From assembly GCA_010909165.1 (NCBI GenBank), contig VJWM01000108.1:496001-560000 (forward strand): 64,000 nt of DNA. The letters are read 5' to 3'. This DNA comes from Anthoceros angustus (lineage: Eukaryota > Streptophyta > Anthocerotopsida > Anthocerotales > Anthocerotaceae). Positions 35,381-50,700 of this stretch are shown here, piece by piece. Positions within the stretch are counted from its first letter, which is position 1. Each line of letters starts with the position of its first letter. The position numbers and the translations under genes were made by a program. The notes under the pieces are model-generated. The model was not told where the DNA came from. It was given only the letters and a program-made list of their open reading frames with translations, and did no database searches.

Positions 35381-38300
35381 ATGAATACTAAGTATCATTT
35401 TGATAAAGCAACAACATGTATAGGGGAGCTAGTTAAAAATTCCACCGTGAAATATAAATCTTATGGATATCATCCTCCAAAACCACTTAAACCAATCAAG
35501 GTGAATGCTTATTGGGGATGTGGAAGATATGTTGTCTTGTTACTATAATTTAGTTCAAATTTAGATTGGACATTTGACATTGCAGCAAAAGGTTTTGGCA
35601 ATGACTTCTATTTTAAAACTTTTTTTTGGGCAAATCAGAGAATACCTAGTGAGCATGTAAGAGATGCTTTAAATCCTCCAATTGCATACAGAGACGGTCA
35701 AGTTAGACTATGTCCTGAGATCACCTCTCGACATGATTTTTTTGATGGCCCTTATCAGGTATGACGTTGATCAATGCTTTGACTTTTTCATTCTAACATT
35801 TGAGTATGTCAAGTTATAATAGACGAATTGAGAGGGAAAAGAGGTACTTGCTACATAAGTTTGTAACTTACAAAAGATTAATTTGCGTTTCCTCACAGCA
35901 TGGAACTATCATTCCTACAGATGAGCCACTATTTCAGCCCTTTCCACCCGTCATCAACTTCAGGAACTACCAGGCTTTTAACAAGTATTCTACAATTCTT
36001 CAGCTTCGAAATAATGATATGGTAGGATATTCGCACCATATGTTTTTCTCATGAAATGTGCAAAAATATATTGATCCTAGAATTTCATTTGTTGCTGGAT
36101 ATAGGTTATCAGAAGGGTTCGAGTTTTTCCTATGGTTCCTGGCATTTTAACAGTGGAGCCATGTAATATTGAAGGAGAAGATCAATCTATTTATGCAGAA
36201 ATTGGTTCAAGTAAAGTGGCATGTGGGATGGAGGTAAATTATTGGAATTCGTGAATGTGTGTAAATGAGTGTAGCGTTATTTCTTTGTGATGTGCATTAT
36301 TTAAAGATACAATTCTAAAAATGCTCTCTTAGGTGGATTTTGTTGTTAACTTCTACCCTGAACATGATGAAGACTTTGAAGGAGCTCTTTTGGTTGTCAC
36401 TGAAAGAGAACAATTTATTGTGCCCGTGGTATGCTACGGTGTTAAAGGTTAAGCCAAAATTCCTTTGACTTGAAGAAAAATCAATCCAATATTGCATCAT
36501 TTTTTTGGAAAAACTAAAATTAATGCTCATTAGTGGAAAAACAAAAGGACTAATTATCAAGTGTTCATGTGATCGAGCAGCTATTCTAGACATTCCTGAT
36601 ACCGTTCATTTTCCATCAACTCCATGCAAAGCTACACACAGAAAGGTACCTGTCATTCTAGAACCTATAGAAAAATAAGCATTTTATATTTAATTCTTAT
36701 TAAATAATCTCTAGCTATACACTAGCATAAGATTGCATCTCATTGGATTTCTAATCTAATCGCAGAATATGATGATCCGAAATCTAGGATTGCGTAAAGG
36801 CATTTTTAAACTTCAAGCACGGGGTGTATTTCGTGTCTTTCCTTCAAAGGGAGAAATAGAGCCAGGATTGTTTTCGTTAGTTACAGTGCATTTTCAACCT
36901 AAACTTCCACAATCCTATGAAGGGGAGCTACTACTGACTTACACACATACAAAAGATCTTATCTGTTGCCAATTATTTGGAAGTGGATGCGAGGTTGAAT
37001 TACTTCTCCATATCTTCTCTCAATCACCGAATGATGTAATAAAAGTCTATACACTTTGAGTTTTTTGGAAGAATTTCAAAATGACTAGGAAAAATGGTCA
37101 GTTGGATGTTGGACTTTCTACAGATTTGATTATTGCAGACCCTTGTCATGTAAGAACTAAGTGCACCAAAACACTCCACATAATCAATAACTCGTCGATG
37201 GTAGCTCGTTTTATTTGGGCAAGGTACTTTCATCTTTAAAATCTATTACTTTCTATTCATTGTAATCACTATGATCTATAGTGAGTAAGAAGTTGTGCAT
37301 ATGATTATTCATTGGCTGATCTTGACTTTTATCCTCCTTTGTATACTCAGGTTTGCAAGTGAAAAAGATGAAATAGAATATTCAGAGCGAGTGGGTGAGT
37401 TTTCAAATCATCAAAGGATGTTTGACAATGACAGAGTGCTTCCATCCACAGGATCTGATTCTGAGCCTGCTGATATTGAGGAATTACAGTGTATGAAAAA
37501 AGTACGTATTTGCCATTTTTCTGGTTAGCATGCAGAATTGTAAATGTTTTTAGACAACTTCTAAAAATATTCTCTAAATTCTACAACAGGCATTTGATCT
37601 TATTCCAGTGCAAGGTGACATATGGCCAGGAAGCATTGTGGAAGTAAAGGTCACATTTTGTCCTCCTCAACCTTTACGGTAAATTTTATAGTGTATAAAG
37701 AATCTTATATGAAGCAAATATTCTTAGTTTTTTCTTTGTTTGACGTAATAGTGAGACTTTGTTTGTCATGGAAACAATCAAGATATATTTACACAGCACA
37801 ACTTACTATCACTGGAAAAGGAGATACATTACCTGTGCAATTACAAGGACTTGGTATTGGTCCAGAGTGCGCGATTGTGCCAGATTTTTTGGATTTAGGA
37901 GACCTACATTTATTCTCTATTTACCAATATGAAGTTGAGTTACAAAACCGTGGTGAGCTAGAGGTATTAAGGTTGGAACCCTGCTCAAGCATGTTTTATA
38001 TATATATTCTCAATAAATTTTAAGATCTTTTTACTTTTAAATATAAATAAAATATATCATGTTAAAATTTGGTTTTGCACATGCATGTTCCACAAGTTCA
38101 AACTACGTGGTAATTTTTTAGGCACATTATGAACTTCTTCCATGTGAAACACCTTCTCGAATATTCTTCACATTTAGCCCATGCAAAGGAATTTTAGCAA
38201 TTGGAAAGCATGTTAAGATTACTATAACAGTTACAAGCACAGCTAGGGGACCTTTTGAAGAGAAGTTTTTGTGGGTTGTTGATGACACCATTGAGAATTT

Positions 38301-41300
38301 AATATTGGAATTCAAGGGAAATATCATTAATCCTGCCTACGAAGTAGAACCTAAAATTCTTGATTTTGGTCTAGTATCATATGGGTTTGATTGCCGTTTA
38401 AACTTCATCATAAAAAATACAAGTCCACGTGCTCTGGATTTTGTACTTCGCCTTAATCATGCAGAAGCTAGCTATTCCTCTCTCTTCAGACCAAATAAGG
38501 ACACAACGTGCATATTGTCACAGGTTGTCAACTTTTTCTAGCTTGTGAAAGTAGAAGGGTTTCCAAGATCTTTCAACTAATAAGCATTTGATTTTGATCA
38601 CACAGGAGCGAGAAGTTATTGTGATTTCTTTAGTTCCTAATCAAATCCGAGATTATAATGCTGTACTATATTTGGATATGCCAAATGTCGGTGATGCTCT
38701 AACCGCCATTCCCGTAAAAGCTCAATGTATGAATCCGCAGGTACTATAAAAAAAAAAAAAAGGCCATAAAAACAAATGAAATCTTATATACTTTCTAGTG
38801 AGTGGTAATTTTATATTAGCATAATGAGATTATATCTCATTTTATATTTTTTGCATATAATTACAATGGTTTACATTCAACAGGTGACATTGGTATCTGA
38901 AACTGTAGAGTTTCTAAATTGCATGATACGCTATACATATACAAGAATTGTAGAGTTGAGGAATAGTTCGCTTGTCCCTGCGACTTTTGAGTTTATACCT
39001 CAAGAAGATGCCACAAAAAAGCTAGCTATTTGGACTGTTACTCCTTCTAGTGGAATAATAGGCCCGAACTCAGATTTCCCTATTGCTATTACCCTTAGAG
39101 CACAAACTCTTGGTTACATGAAACTTGTTTCTATAATCAAAATATCAGGAAAAGACAATCCAGACCTAGAAATGGTAATAACAGCAATTAGTCTAGGACC
39201 CACATTAAGGATAGAGACACCAGCCTATTATCGAGCACATAAAGCTATAAGCCACCAACCCCAAATATCGAAAGAAGTATATCAATGGGTACCTAGGGTT
39301 GATTTTGGCCGTGTGAAAGTCTTAACTGATCACCGTGAAGGGCTTGTGATACGTAACTTATCTTACATTAATGCCCCAATTAAGATATTTGCAAGTAGAA
39401 AGGACACGGTGTATCGATTCACGTGTACAGAGTATGAATTAGATCCATATGGAGTTTTAGAAATTGAGGTAAAGAAATAATTAAGGATTTGAACTTCGCT
39501 TCCATGGAAGGATCAAATGTTTTTCACCAAAAGAGTAACCAATATATTGCATGGCAGGTGATTGCTTTCCTTGATGATGTTATACGCTTTAAAGATAGAA
39601 TGAATGTGACTTGTGAAGGAGGTCATTATATTGTTCCTTTAACATCTTTTGGCTTTGGCTCTTGCATTGTTTCCGGGGCTCTTAATGCTGGAGTTTACCA
39701 TTTTGGAACTCAATTAACACTCCGTCCCTTTAGTCATGACTTACTGGTTATGAACAAAGGCAGGCGAGGCCAAACACTATCATGGGAAAATGAGGCAGCC
39801 AAAGTTAAGCCACCTAAACATGCAGAGAATCCACATGTGTATGACCCTTGGGAAAAGAATAGAAAGAAACCTCAATTTGAAGTCCCCCCACCTAAACCGG
39901 TATTCACAGTAGTTGCACAAAAAATGCTCATCCCCGCATATTCTGAATATAGCTTTACAATTACAGGTATGCATCATTATGTCTAGTTCTATTTAATACT
40001 TTAAGTTCTAAGAAAAATAAATGACATAAAATAGACATACAGGATATTCTACTACACCTGGCTTGGCTTGTGAGCTGCTCGTATGCAAGGCTGCCTTATC
40101 TTTAACTCAATTTGATCTCCATAAACTAAAAGTGGATGCAAATTTGGAAGCTTCCAAGCTTCGATTTTCTTCTGCTGTTCTCCGATTTGTGCAAAACAAC
40201 ATTACAGAATTACAATGCGGCTCAGATGATGATATATTAAGTCATCAACTTACTTGTCAAAATGTATCGTCTTTAAGACTAACATTTGCATTTCATGTGA
40301 AACCTCCTTTTAGAACAAGTCAATCTGAATGTGTTTTAGAACCTAATGAATACATGACATTGGAGGTCATGATGGACAGGCAAGAACACTCTTGTATTAC
40401 TTCAATTTCCTTAAAAAACACTAGTATATTATGCTATGTTTTTCTTTCTCTCTTGTCCCTTGTTCATTTCTAATTAAACCAAGTTTACACTTTAAACTTT
40501 TATTTTAGTCTTGAAGCCTTTTTTCACATCTACGGTAGGGTTTTGTATAATTTTTTATTTGTTTGTTTGTAACTTTAGACAAGATCTTCAAGACAAAATT
40601 AGTGTCATTCTTCAAGAAAAGCTTGAAATTGCTTACGAGAATATAATACCAAAAGAACAAGTGGAATTAATAGGGGAAATAAACTATCCAAATCTACGCA
40701 TTGATACAAGCATAATTGACTTTGGGTGAGATTTTGATTTTGCATTCTTGAAATATTGAGATCTCATTTTTTCCTCGGCTTATAGGATAAAGTACTTATC
40801 ATTATGCCTTTTCTTTTTGAAAGTACTAAACTTCTAACTGACAGGAATGTGATAGAGAATACATCAAAACGAATCCATGTGACAATTTGGAATGTAAGCT
40901 CTTTAACTGTGCACTATAATTGGAGCTTTTTGGAAAACAAGGAAACAGAGATTGTAGCTTCACCTGCAATACTATTGAAAAGTGCTGGGATTAAATTACC
41001 AGTAACTCAAATTTTTGATATCTTACCAATCCGAGGCCACTTAGCTCCTGGACACTGCGAGAGAATCGAGTTTTCATATTTTGCCCATACTGGATATAGG
41101 TGTCATGCTTTAGCTCTTTGTAAGGTATGATGCTAAGGTAACTGTCCTCCCTATAGGGCTTGCGCTTGATAGCTTTGATTTTCCTTGTCTTACATGATTG
41201 ATGAAAGAAACTTTGAATAGACTGTGTATTATTTCTATAGGTGAAAGCCGGTCCGGAATATGAAATAAATATTTATGCCGCATCAAACTTGATAAAATAT

Positions 41301-44300
41301 CATCTCAATAGGACCATTTTGGACTTTGAGAAGCAAGCTTTTAATAAGACCCAGACACAAGATGTAATTTTGACCAACACAGGAAAGGTACCTATAAGCT
41401 ACAAAATGGACCTTAGCCCTTTACTAAGGAAGTCGTTGTTGAAAGTCTTGCCTCTCAGCGGCTTCTTAAGTGCGGGTGAAAAGCAAGTATTCAAGCTGAA
41501 TGTCTATCCAGGCTTACCAGGGGAATTTTGTGAAGCTTTTAGATTACAGGTACACCTAAATCAATGATTGAGGATTCTCAACTCATGGAGCTTACGTGTT
41601 ACACGAATTACTAAATTAACTTTTTACTGAATGTTTAAGGTAGAGTACTTTCATCCAAATAATCTTCTAGTTCGAGGAGATGGCATTTATCCATGTATCA
41701 ATCTGGAGGCAGAACGTGTTCGCAGTACAAATTTTTTGAATCATATTCAAAAAGCTTATGAACAGTTGATGAACACTATGGAGTTTGAAGGATTTCAAGA
41801 TTTTCAAGATGCAATAAATAAGAGGGTTCGTCCAAGGTACAAGCCTTATATGGATAAATGTTTTGAACAATGTGAGGACAAAACCCGACCAACCTATAGC
41901 TACACTCTAGAAGGTAAACACATTCCCTTCATATATGTTGTTAAACTTGGATTTCGGAATTTCATCCTATTTGTATTTTTGCATTACTATATCATGTTTC
42001 ATGCATAGATATGACAACTATTCATCAAATTTATGATGGTTCTGGGTCTTGACTTCATCTCATGTCAAAAACGTTATGTTGTTTCTATCTCACAGAAAGA
42101 ACACAAAGACTTTACCTAGATAATCATGGGAGAGCATGCTCTCAAGGAGAAGAACCAGATATCAAAAAATTTTTGGTACATATATTAGGATGAAGTGTAC
42201 AATCTACTGGTTGATTTCATTCGTAAAGAAAAATAAATTAAGTCAAAAAAATTCTTTCAATGTGCAGGAAAAAGTGAAAATCTTTACACGTGACTATAGC
42301 ACAAAAAGCAGCTCAGGCAAGAACCTTCGTTCTCTCTTTGGTAGGTTGTGAAGTCAATCTTCCAGTATAACTTGGATGACCCTAACGAGTATGTTAAATC
42401 TCAGAAAAAAGTGAGACTATAAGGTGTGACGAGCATTTACCAAAACCGAAACAGCAAGTTGATGAGGTAGTGGAAGTTGATGGAGAAGTGGAAGTTGATG
42501 AGGTTAGTTATATGCTTAATATTATATTTTCAAGTGGCTAGGCTTATTTATGTGCTAAACTATTCATTTAGTTCAATAAACTTCCAATACTACTTAGTTA
42601 ATCATACTAGTAGAAGTATTTGGAATATGCAAATAGCCATCAATCTTGAGTAATTGAATTATTTAAACGATAAATTTATCTTTTTTGCCATAAAAGTGTA
42701 GGGATACGTACTATTAAATAAAAAAATGCTGGGGTTTAGTATTTTAAATAGAAAGAAAGTTGACAATGACTATACATGCCTTCAATTTTGTTAGATAGTA
42801 CAAGTAGACAACCCAGTAAACTAGTTAATAGTACCAGTAAATACATAATATATATCGATGATTTATTAACCTATCTTCCATGATTCTTATATGAAACATA
42901 TTTTTTTTCAATAGGCTACTAGTGTTATATTGCAACCCTCAACCCAAGAGATTGAATTTGAAGTAGATCGCGTTATTCTGCGTGAGAACATATTAGAGCT
43001 GGAGAAGCTCCAACTGTTAGCACAGAAAAGCTTGCAAGCTGCTTTGGTTGACATGGGATATTATGGTACTCATCAGAATCCAATAATGGCCTCTTTCTTT
43101 TTTGAAAAGTAATAACCTTTTTTGAATTATGCGTAACTTAGTATTGACAGCTGGAAGTTGGTTGCAATTGTAGATGATGCTCCTCAATATAATCCTCAAG
43201 GAGACATGGTATCTCCTCCAACCCCAAGTTCAACGGACACCGTATGTAGGCTTATGCTAGCAAGCAGAGCCTCCTCTAGAACCTTAAAGAAAAGAATAAA
43301 TGTCCAAAAGCTCATAGTAAGCAAATTTTTGATTGATTTTGGAGAAGTGAAACTTGGCCAAACAAAAAAGAAAAGGATTAGAGTGAGAAATGGAGGAATA
43401 CTTCCTGTTGCATTTAAGATAGACAAATTAGCAGCACGTGAACATGGTTTCAATATTGAACCAGATCGAGTATTAAAGATCTCTGGGGCTAATTCTTTGG
43501 AGCATGGGTACGTTGAAGAGATAGAAGTCTATCTTCATGTTACTTTCAAGAAAGATTTCCAAAAAAATCCTCCCTTTGGCCAAATTGAAACTTGTGCACA
43601 AATCCACATACGTGAGGTAAGAACCTACACAAGCATTAATATTACATTCTTCAATCACACAGGAAAATTGGCTCTAGATTTCTTTTCTTCTAAACGTGCA
43701 GGGGCCTCAAAGTTTACTTTATCTAAGAGCATTTCTCACATTACCAACACTTGAACTATCAACTACCTTCTTAGACTTTGGGTCGGTAAAAGTGGGACAT
43801 TGCAAAGTACGTCAAACCTTCTTCCCAATTGTACTTAAAATCTATGGAACTTAATGCTTTCATTTTTTGTGATCTATGCATTCTAATGGGCATTTTATGT
43901 ATGTTTTGAATATGTAGGCTCTTCATGTTCAACTCTTTAATGGTAGTGAGACAGCTGCGATTTGGAATGTCAAACAATTAGATTCAAATATAATTCATTC
44001 TCACGATATTCGTGATCTTCACCACTTTACATGTACCCCAAGTATGGGCATATTGCAGCAAAACAGATATGTCACAATAGAAGTAAGTTTTGTTTCATTG
44101 TTAATGTGCGTGCCTCATTTTTTGATCTTATGTATTCATGCATTGCTTTGTACTTTAGGTACGTTTTCGGCCCTCTATAAAAAAGCATTCCTCATACCAT
44201 GCAAACATTGAAATAGAAATAGAAGAAAATCCAGACACTTATCTCATTCATTGCAAAGCCAGAGGCTACACCCTTCCATTTGTGGTGCATCCTGCAGAAG

Positions 44301-44720
44301 TGAAACTTGCACCTACTTTGCCAAAAGGAACACCTTCAGAATGTTCATTCGAGATCATCAACAAATCAAATCAATTAATAGAGGTGTATTCTCTTGATTG
44401 GGATGCTCAACTCTTATTGGAAGAAGACATGCTTCGTCATGCAGAAGGATATGATGAAAAGAATCTACTTTACCTACAACCTCGTGAAGCTGGAGAAAAA
44501 TTTTGGGCAAATATAGCTGCAAATCATTCGAAGAGATTAGAGGAAGAAGCAAAATCAAAATCGAAGGATGAAAATGATAAATTATCTAGCGCGAACAAAG
44601 AGGAAATGCGCAATAATGCAAGTAAAAAGCCATCAAAGGAGGATGGAGAAAAGCTTGCAAAAAAGGAGAGGGCAGAAAGTCCGAAGAAACTTGCAAAAGA
44701 CTCATCAACTACTGAAAAAG
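35381..44720 (+). other. HYDIN: HYDIN 5' half: many short exons with ASH repeats
   Basis: Some 27 exons of 65-585 bp are separated by short AT-rich introns. Segments typical of HYDIN include LFQPFPPVINFRNYQAF with LQLRNND, LDVGLSTDLIIADPC, the long exon at 38884-39468 (LVPATFEFIPQ), VIAFLDDVIRFKDR at 39558, and the 44159-44720 exon, which ends in a Lys/Glu-rich stretch. Exon-intron borders were fixed by frame and consensus. Before 35565 the model is weak: the ATG exon 35381-35500 joins in frame only if the donor is moved to a GT near 35,519, so the true start may be elsewhere. Confidence 0.85.
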
Positions 44721-47700
44721 GTAGGATCATAATTACCAGGTATTTTTGGATTCATAGAGGTAACAACTGAATTGGATAGCTAAGCCGGTATTTGTGTTGT
44801 AGGCATAGAGCTCTTATATCTTACTTTTGGCTTTTCTATCATGAGACTAATGTTAGTTCCTAGATCATAGATGGCACAAAGCTCTTCTTAAAAAATTTGT
44901 TTGATAGGCAATTCAGATTCAAATGTCGATGTTAATGAATCAGGTGAGTCTCGTAAAACTGATATAAGAGATGGTGGCAATGAAAGCCCATTCACAATAT
45001 CTGCAAATCAAGCTACTAGACCAATAATTATATTGTATGGAGCACCCATGATCGGTAAAACTAGCCAAGGTAAATTACTTAGTAGGCTATACAGATGTCC
45101 AATTATTGATATAGAAGATCTTATACTTGATGCTATCAAAGAAGGAGAGCTTATTTTACCTGAGCTCAAAGGCAAGGGGAATAAGAATAGAAAGCAGGAA
45201 AAACGAGAGGGTAAAGAAGAAAAGGGTTCCAAGTCTACAACAGAAAAGGTAGTTGATTCGAAGGCTAAAAAGAAAAAGGGTGGTGATCAAATTGACAAAA
45301 AGGATACAGAAAGCCCCAGGAAAGTAGACAAAGGGAAAGGTGCGCCAGGTACTAAAAATGAAGCTCCGGACAAGCCTATTGTGGAGAAGTTCACAGATTT
45401 TCAAAATGATGTGATAGATTTGATTAAAAAAAGAGTCAATGAGGATGATTGTAAAGTTGGTGTTATTTTAGATAAAGTTAGATCAATTCATATTCCTGAA
45501 TCCAATGTACTTCTCAAGTGTATGTTGCTTGCATTGGGACTTGCCCCTTATCTATGTACTCGTGAAGCACCTAAGGAACCAAAAGATGATGGTGAGGGTG
45601 AGACCGATGTAGGTAGCACCAAAGGAGAAATAGACAAAGACTCTCTTACACAAAAAGATACTAGTCTCAAAGTCAAGGATAACGTTGAAAAAAGCACCTC
45701 CAGTAAAAAAAAGAGTGTGACACTATTAGACGAGGACACTGATTCTCAAACCAGCTCTATGCTCAATGATAATACAAAAACAGATGGGAAGAAAGGGAAA
45801 TTGAAGAGCAAGGGAACTGATGAGAAAGAGACTGTGACAAAGAAAGAGAGTAAAAAGTCTGTTAAAGGTTCAATATCTCAAGGAAGTGAGAAAAGCAAAT
45901 CTAAAATAATTTGGAAAGGAGAAACATTAGTGTATGTTATATTCATGAGATCTGATAAGCTCGGTATAGAAAGTAGATTTGCAAAAATTTCAGAGACTTA
46001 TCATTACAAGAAGATTTTTAATGCCATTGAGATTGAGGAGGAAAGTGCTTCACAAGCTCCAAATAACATCTCCTTACCAAGTCTTGGATCAAGTGTTGAA
46101 TCATTGGATGGATCCTTAGAACTATCTAAAAGCTCTGAACAAACTAGCTCCAATAAAGGTTCATCCACAAAAGGCTCTTCCAAGCTATTAGAAGAATCAA
46201 CAAAGAAATCCAGTATCAAACAAACAAGTACAAAAAAAGGTGAAAAAGAACAAAAGGATGTAAAACCACCCGATGAGAATATCGAAGAAGCAGAAATTAT
46301 TGATGATAAACCTCCATACCAATATCCATATGTAACTGTGTTTCCAGATAGTGAGGCATTGGATAAGTACTATGTGGATGAACAAATGGTTTCTACTTCT
46401 TTAGGGGGAGATATCACAATTAAAGATGCTATTTACCTTGACCATAAAATCCATGCAATATTGGTTAATGCCTTACAAGATAGCAACTTAGTATTTGAGG
46501 AAGAGCTAAAATCACTTCCACCTCCTCGATGCACTCCTGATATTCCCCAAAGCTACACGTTGCAAATTGTTAAACGACCAAATCCAGAAAGATTTCTATC
46601 TTATATTCCAAACTTTGTGATTCACACTGCAAACTCTCCACCCGTAAAAGAAGAGGGAAAAGGAGGCAAGAAAAGCATTATCTTAGATAAAAGCAAAAGC
46701 AAAGAAAAGGAAGCCAAGGGTAGTCCAGATGAAGAGCAAAAAACGACAACAAAAAAGTCCAAAGACCCCAAGGGTGAAGATGGAAAGAGTAAGCCAAATA
46801 ATACCAAGGATAAGAGTGATATTGAGAAGCCCAAAAAGGATGTAAAAAAGGGAAAATTCACCAAAGAATATGAAGCGGAAAAAGATTTACCCACCAAGGA
46901 AAAAGACACTCCAAACAAGAAGGGGAAAGTAAAGTCTGGATCTGAAGGGAGTAAGCCCTCCGGAAAAGAAAAAGGGGGTAATAAGGATGGTGGAAGTCCA
47001 CTAGCCGTAGTGCAAAATGGGTTTGAAAATAAGACTAGATGGTTAATTCCTCCATTTGAAAGTGTCAAATTAACATTGAGGTTTTGGTCTCAAGAGGTTG
47101 GAACATTCCAACAATGTTTTGTATATGAAAGGCTGGGGGGTTTTGGTCATGCTATGCTCACCTTCGCAGATGTGCATTACAAATCACTATTTTCAAGCTG
47201 GTGAGAAAGGATAAATGGTCCTTACGTTGAAAAAAGCACCTCCAGTAAAAAAAAGAGTGTGACACTATTAGACGAGGACACTGATTCTCAAACCAGCTCT
47301 ATGCTCAATGATAATACAAAAACAGATGGGAAGAAAGGGAAATTGAAGAGCAAGGGAACTGATGAGAAAGAGACTGTGACAAAGAAAGAGAGTAAAAAGT
47401 CTATTAAAGGTTCAATATCTCAAGGAAGTGAGAAAAGCAAATCTAAAATAATTTGGAAAGGAGAAACATTAGTGTATGTTATATTCATGAGATCCGATAA
47501 GCTCGGTATAGAAAGTAGATTTGCAAAAATTTGAGACTTATCATTACAAGAAGATTTTTAATGCCATTGAGATTGAGGAGGAAAGTGCTTCACAAGCTCC
47601 AAATAACATCTCCTTACCAAGTCTTGGATCAAGTGTTGAATCATTGGATGGATCCTTAGAACTATCTAAAAGCTCGAACAAACTAGCTCCAATAAAGGTT

Positions 47701-50700
47701 CATCCACAAAAGGCTCTTCCAAGCTATTAGAAGAATCAACAAAGAAATCCAGATCAAACAAACAAGTACAAAAAAGGTGAAAAGAACAAAAGGATGTAAA
47801 ACCACCGATGAGAATATCAAGAAGCGGTGTGATGATAAACCTCCATACCAATATCCATATGTAACTGTGTTTCCAGATAGTGAGGCATTGGATAAGTACT
47901 ATGTGGATGAACAAATGGTTTCTACTTCTTTAGGGGGAGATATCACAATTAAAGATGCTATTTACCTTGACCATAAAATCCATGCAATATTGGTTAATGC
48001 CTTACAAGATAGCAACTTAGTATTTGAGGAAGAGCTAAAATCACTTCCACCTCCTCGATGCACTCCTGATATTCCCCAAAGCTACACGTTGCAAATTGTT
48101 AAACGACCAAATCCAGAAAGATTTCTATCTTATATTCCAAACTTTGTGATTCACACTGCAAACTCTCCACCCGTAAAAGAAGAGGGAAAAGGAGGCAAGA
48201 AAAGCATTATCTTAGATAAAAGCAAAAGCAAAGAAAAGGAAGCCAAGGGTAGTCCAGATGAAGAGCAAAAAACGACAACAAAAAAGTCCAAAGACCCCAA
48301 GGGTGAAGATGGAAAGAGTAAGCCAAATAATACCAAGGATAAGAGTGATATTGAGAAGCCCAAAAAGGATGTAAAAAAGGGAAAATTCACCAAAGAATAT
48401 GAAGCGGAAAAAGATTTACCCACCAAGGAAAAAGACACTCCAAACAAGAAGGGAAAGTAAAGTCTGGATCTGAAGGGAGTAAGCCCTAAAAGAAAAGGGG
48501 TAATAAGGATGGTGGAAGTCCACTAGCCGTAGTGCAAAATGGGTTTGAAAATAAGACTAGATGGTTAATTCCTCCATTTGAAAGTGTCAAATTAACATTG
48601 AGGTTTTGGTCTCAAGAGGTTGGAACATTCCAACAATGTTTTGTATATGAAAGGGGGTTTTGGTCATGCTATGCTCACTTGCTCGCGGTATGTGCATTGG
48701 AAATCACTATTTTCAAGCTGGTGAGAAAGGATAAATGGTCCTTACGTCGGAAAATTCTTCTTCCTAATGGTGGCCTTGTAGACTTTGGTCCAATCTCTAT
48801 TGGATCAAGAACAGATGATTATCTTGAGGTAACAAGATAATGGACTTCAGGATTTTTAAATTAATCTTACATTCTAACTAAGTTGCATGTTATGTCATTT
48901 TCACTTAATAAGTTTACTCAAGATCTTATATAAATTAAATTTTAGATTAACTATATATTTTTAAATTTTAAATTATCATTTCTATGTTATGTATTTATGG
49001 TTCACAATATGAAAATGAAAAGATTCACAATACACTTTGTAAACGTGTTAGGTGAAAGACCCAGACCATTGCAAGAAGCTTTTCATCCAAAATTCTGGAC
49101 TTTTTGACGTGGTGATAAGTTTTGAAATTGTTAAATCTAATCCTCCAGCAAATGAAGGCAAAGGCACGAAAGCAACAAATAATAAAGCAAAAGAGAAAGA
49201 TAGCTCTGACTAAAAAGAGAAACCAGGTACACCCAAGAAAGAAAAAGAAAAGCCAAACATGCCCAAAATGAAAAGAAAACCCAGACGCCAAAGAAAGAGA
49301 AGGAGGAAAAATCTGCAATTCAAAAGGAGAAAGATAAACCAAGCACTCCAAAAGCGAAAGCAACCGGTGGAAAGTGCCAAAGGAAGACAAGTCAACAAAA
49401 TCAAGGGTGAAGATGGAAAGAGTAAGCCAAATAATACCAAGGATAAGAGTGATATTGAGAAGCCCAAAAGGATGTAAAAAGGAAAATTCACCAAAGAATA
49501 TGAGCGGAAAAAGATTTACCCACCAAGGAAAAAGACACTCCAAACAAGGGAAAGTAAAAGTAAAGTCTGGATCAAGGGAGTAAGCCCTCCGGAAGAAAAG
49601 GGGTAATAAGGATGGTGGAAGTCCACTAGCCGTAGTGCAAAATGGGTTTGAAAATAAGACTAGATGGTTAATTCCTCCATTTGAAAGTGTCAAATTAACA
49701 TTGAGGTTTTGGTCTCAAGAGGTTGGAACATTCCAACAATGTTTTGTATATGAAAGGCTGGGGGGTTTTGGTCATGCTATGCTCACTGCTTCTGCAGTAT
49801 GTGCATTGCCTGAAATCACTATTTTCAAGCTGGTGAGAAAGGATAAATGGTCCTTACCTGATACAGGGAAAATTCTTCTTCCTAATGGTGGCCTTGTAGA
49901 CTTTGGTCCAATCTCTATTGGACCGCAACCAGATGATTATCTTGAGGTAACAAGATAATGGACTTCAGGATTTTTAAATTAATCTTACATTCTAACTAAG
50001 TTGCATGTTATGTCATTTTCACTTAATAAGTTTACTCAAGATCTTATATAAATTAAATTTTAGATTAACTATATATTTTTAAATTTTAAATTATCATTTC
50101 TATGTTATGTATTTATGGTTCACAATATGAAAATGAAAAGATTCACAATACACTTTGTAAACGTGTTAGGTGAAAGACCCAGACCATTGCAAGAAGCTTT
50201 TCATCCAAAATTCTGGACTTTTTGACGTGGTGATAAGTTTTGAAATTGTTAAATCTAATCCTCCAGCAAATGAAGGCAAAGGCACGAAAGCAACAAATAA
50301 TAAAGCAAAAGAGAAAGATAGCTCTGACAAAAAAGAGAAACCAGGTACACCCAAGAAAGAAAAAGAAAAGCCAAACATGCCCAAAAATGAAAAAGAAAAA
50401 CCCAGCACGCCAAAGAAAGAGAAGGAGGAAAAATCTGGTACTCCGAAAAAGGAGAAAGATAAACCAAGCACTCCAAAAGCCGAAAAGCAAACTGGTGGAA
50501 AAGTGCCAAAGGAAGACAAGTCAACAAAATCAGTGGCAGGAATGCCAAATAAGAAAGGTATTATTAGCACGTACGAGCCTATTAGAAGTTAAGATAAAAT
50601 ATTTTCTTCTATTCCTCTTACAATTTTTCATTTTTTATTTTGAAGGAAAACAAGGCAGCCTCAAAGGAGGTGGTAAGATGAGATCGAAATCGGATGCATT

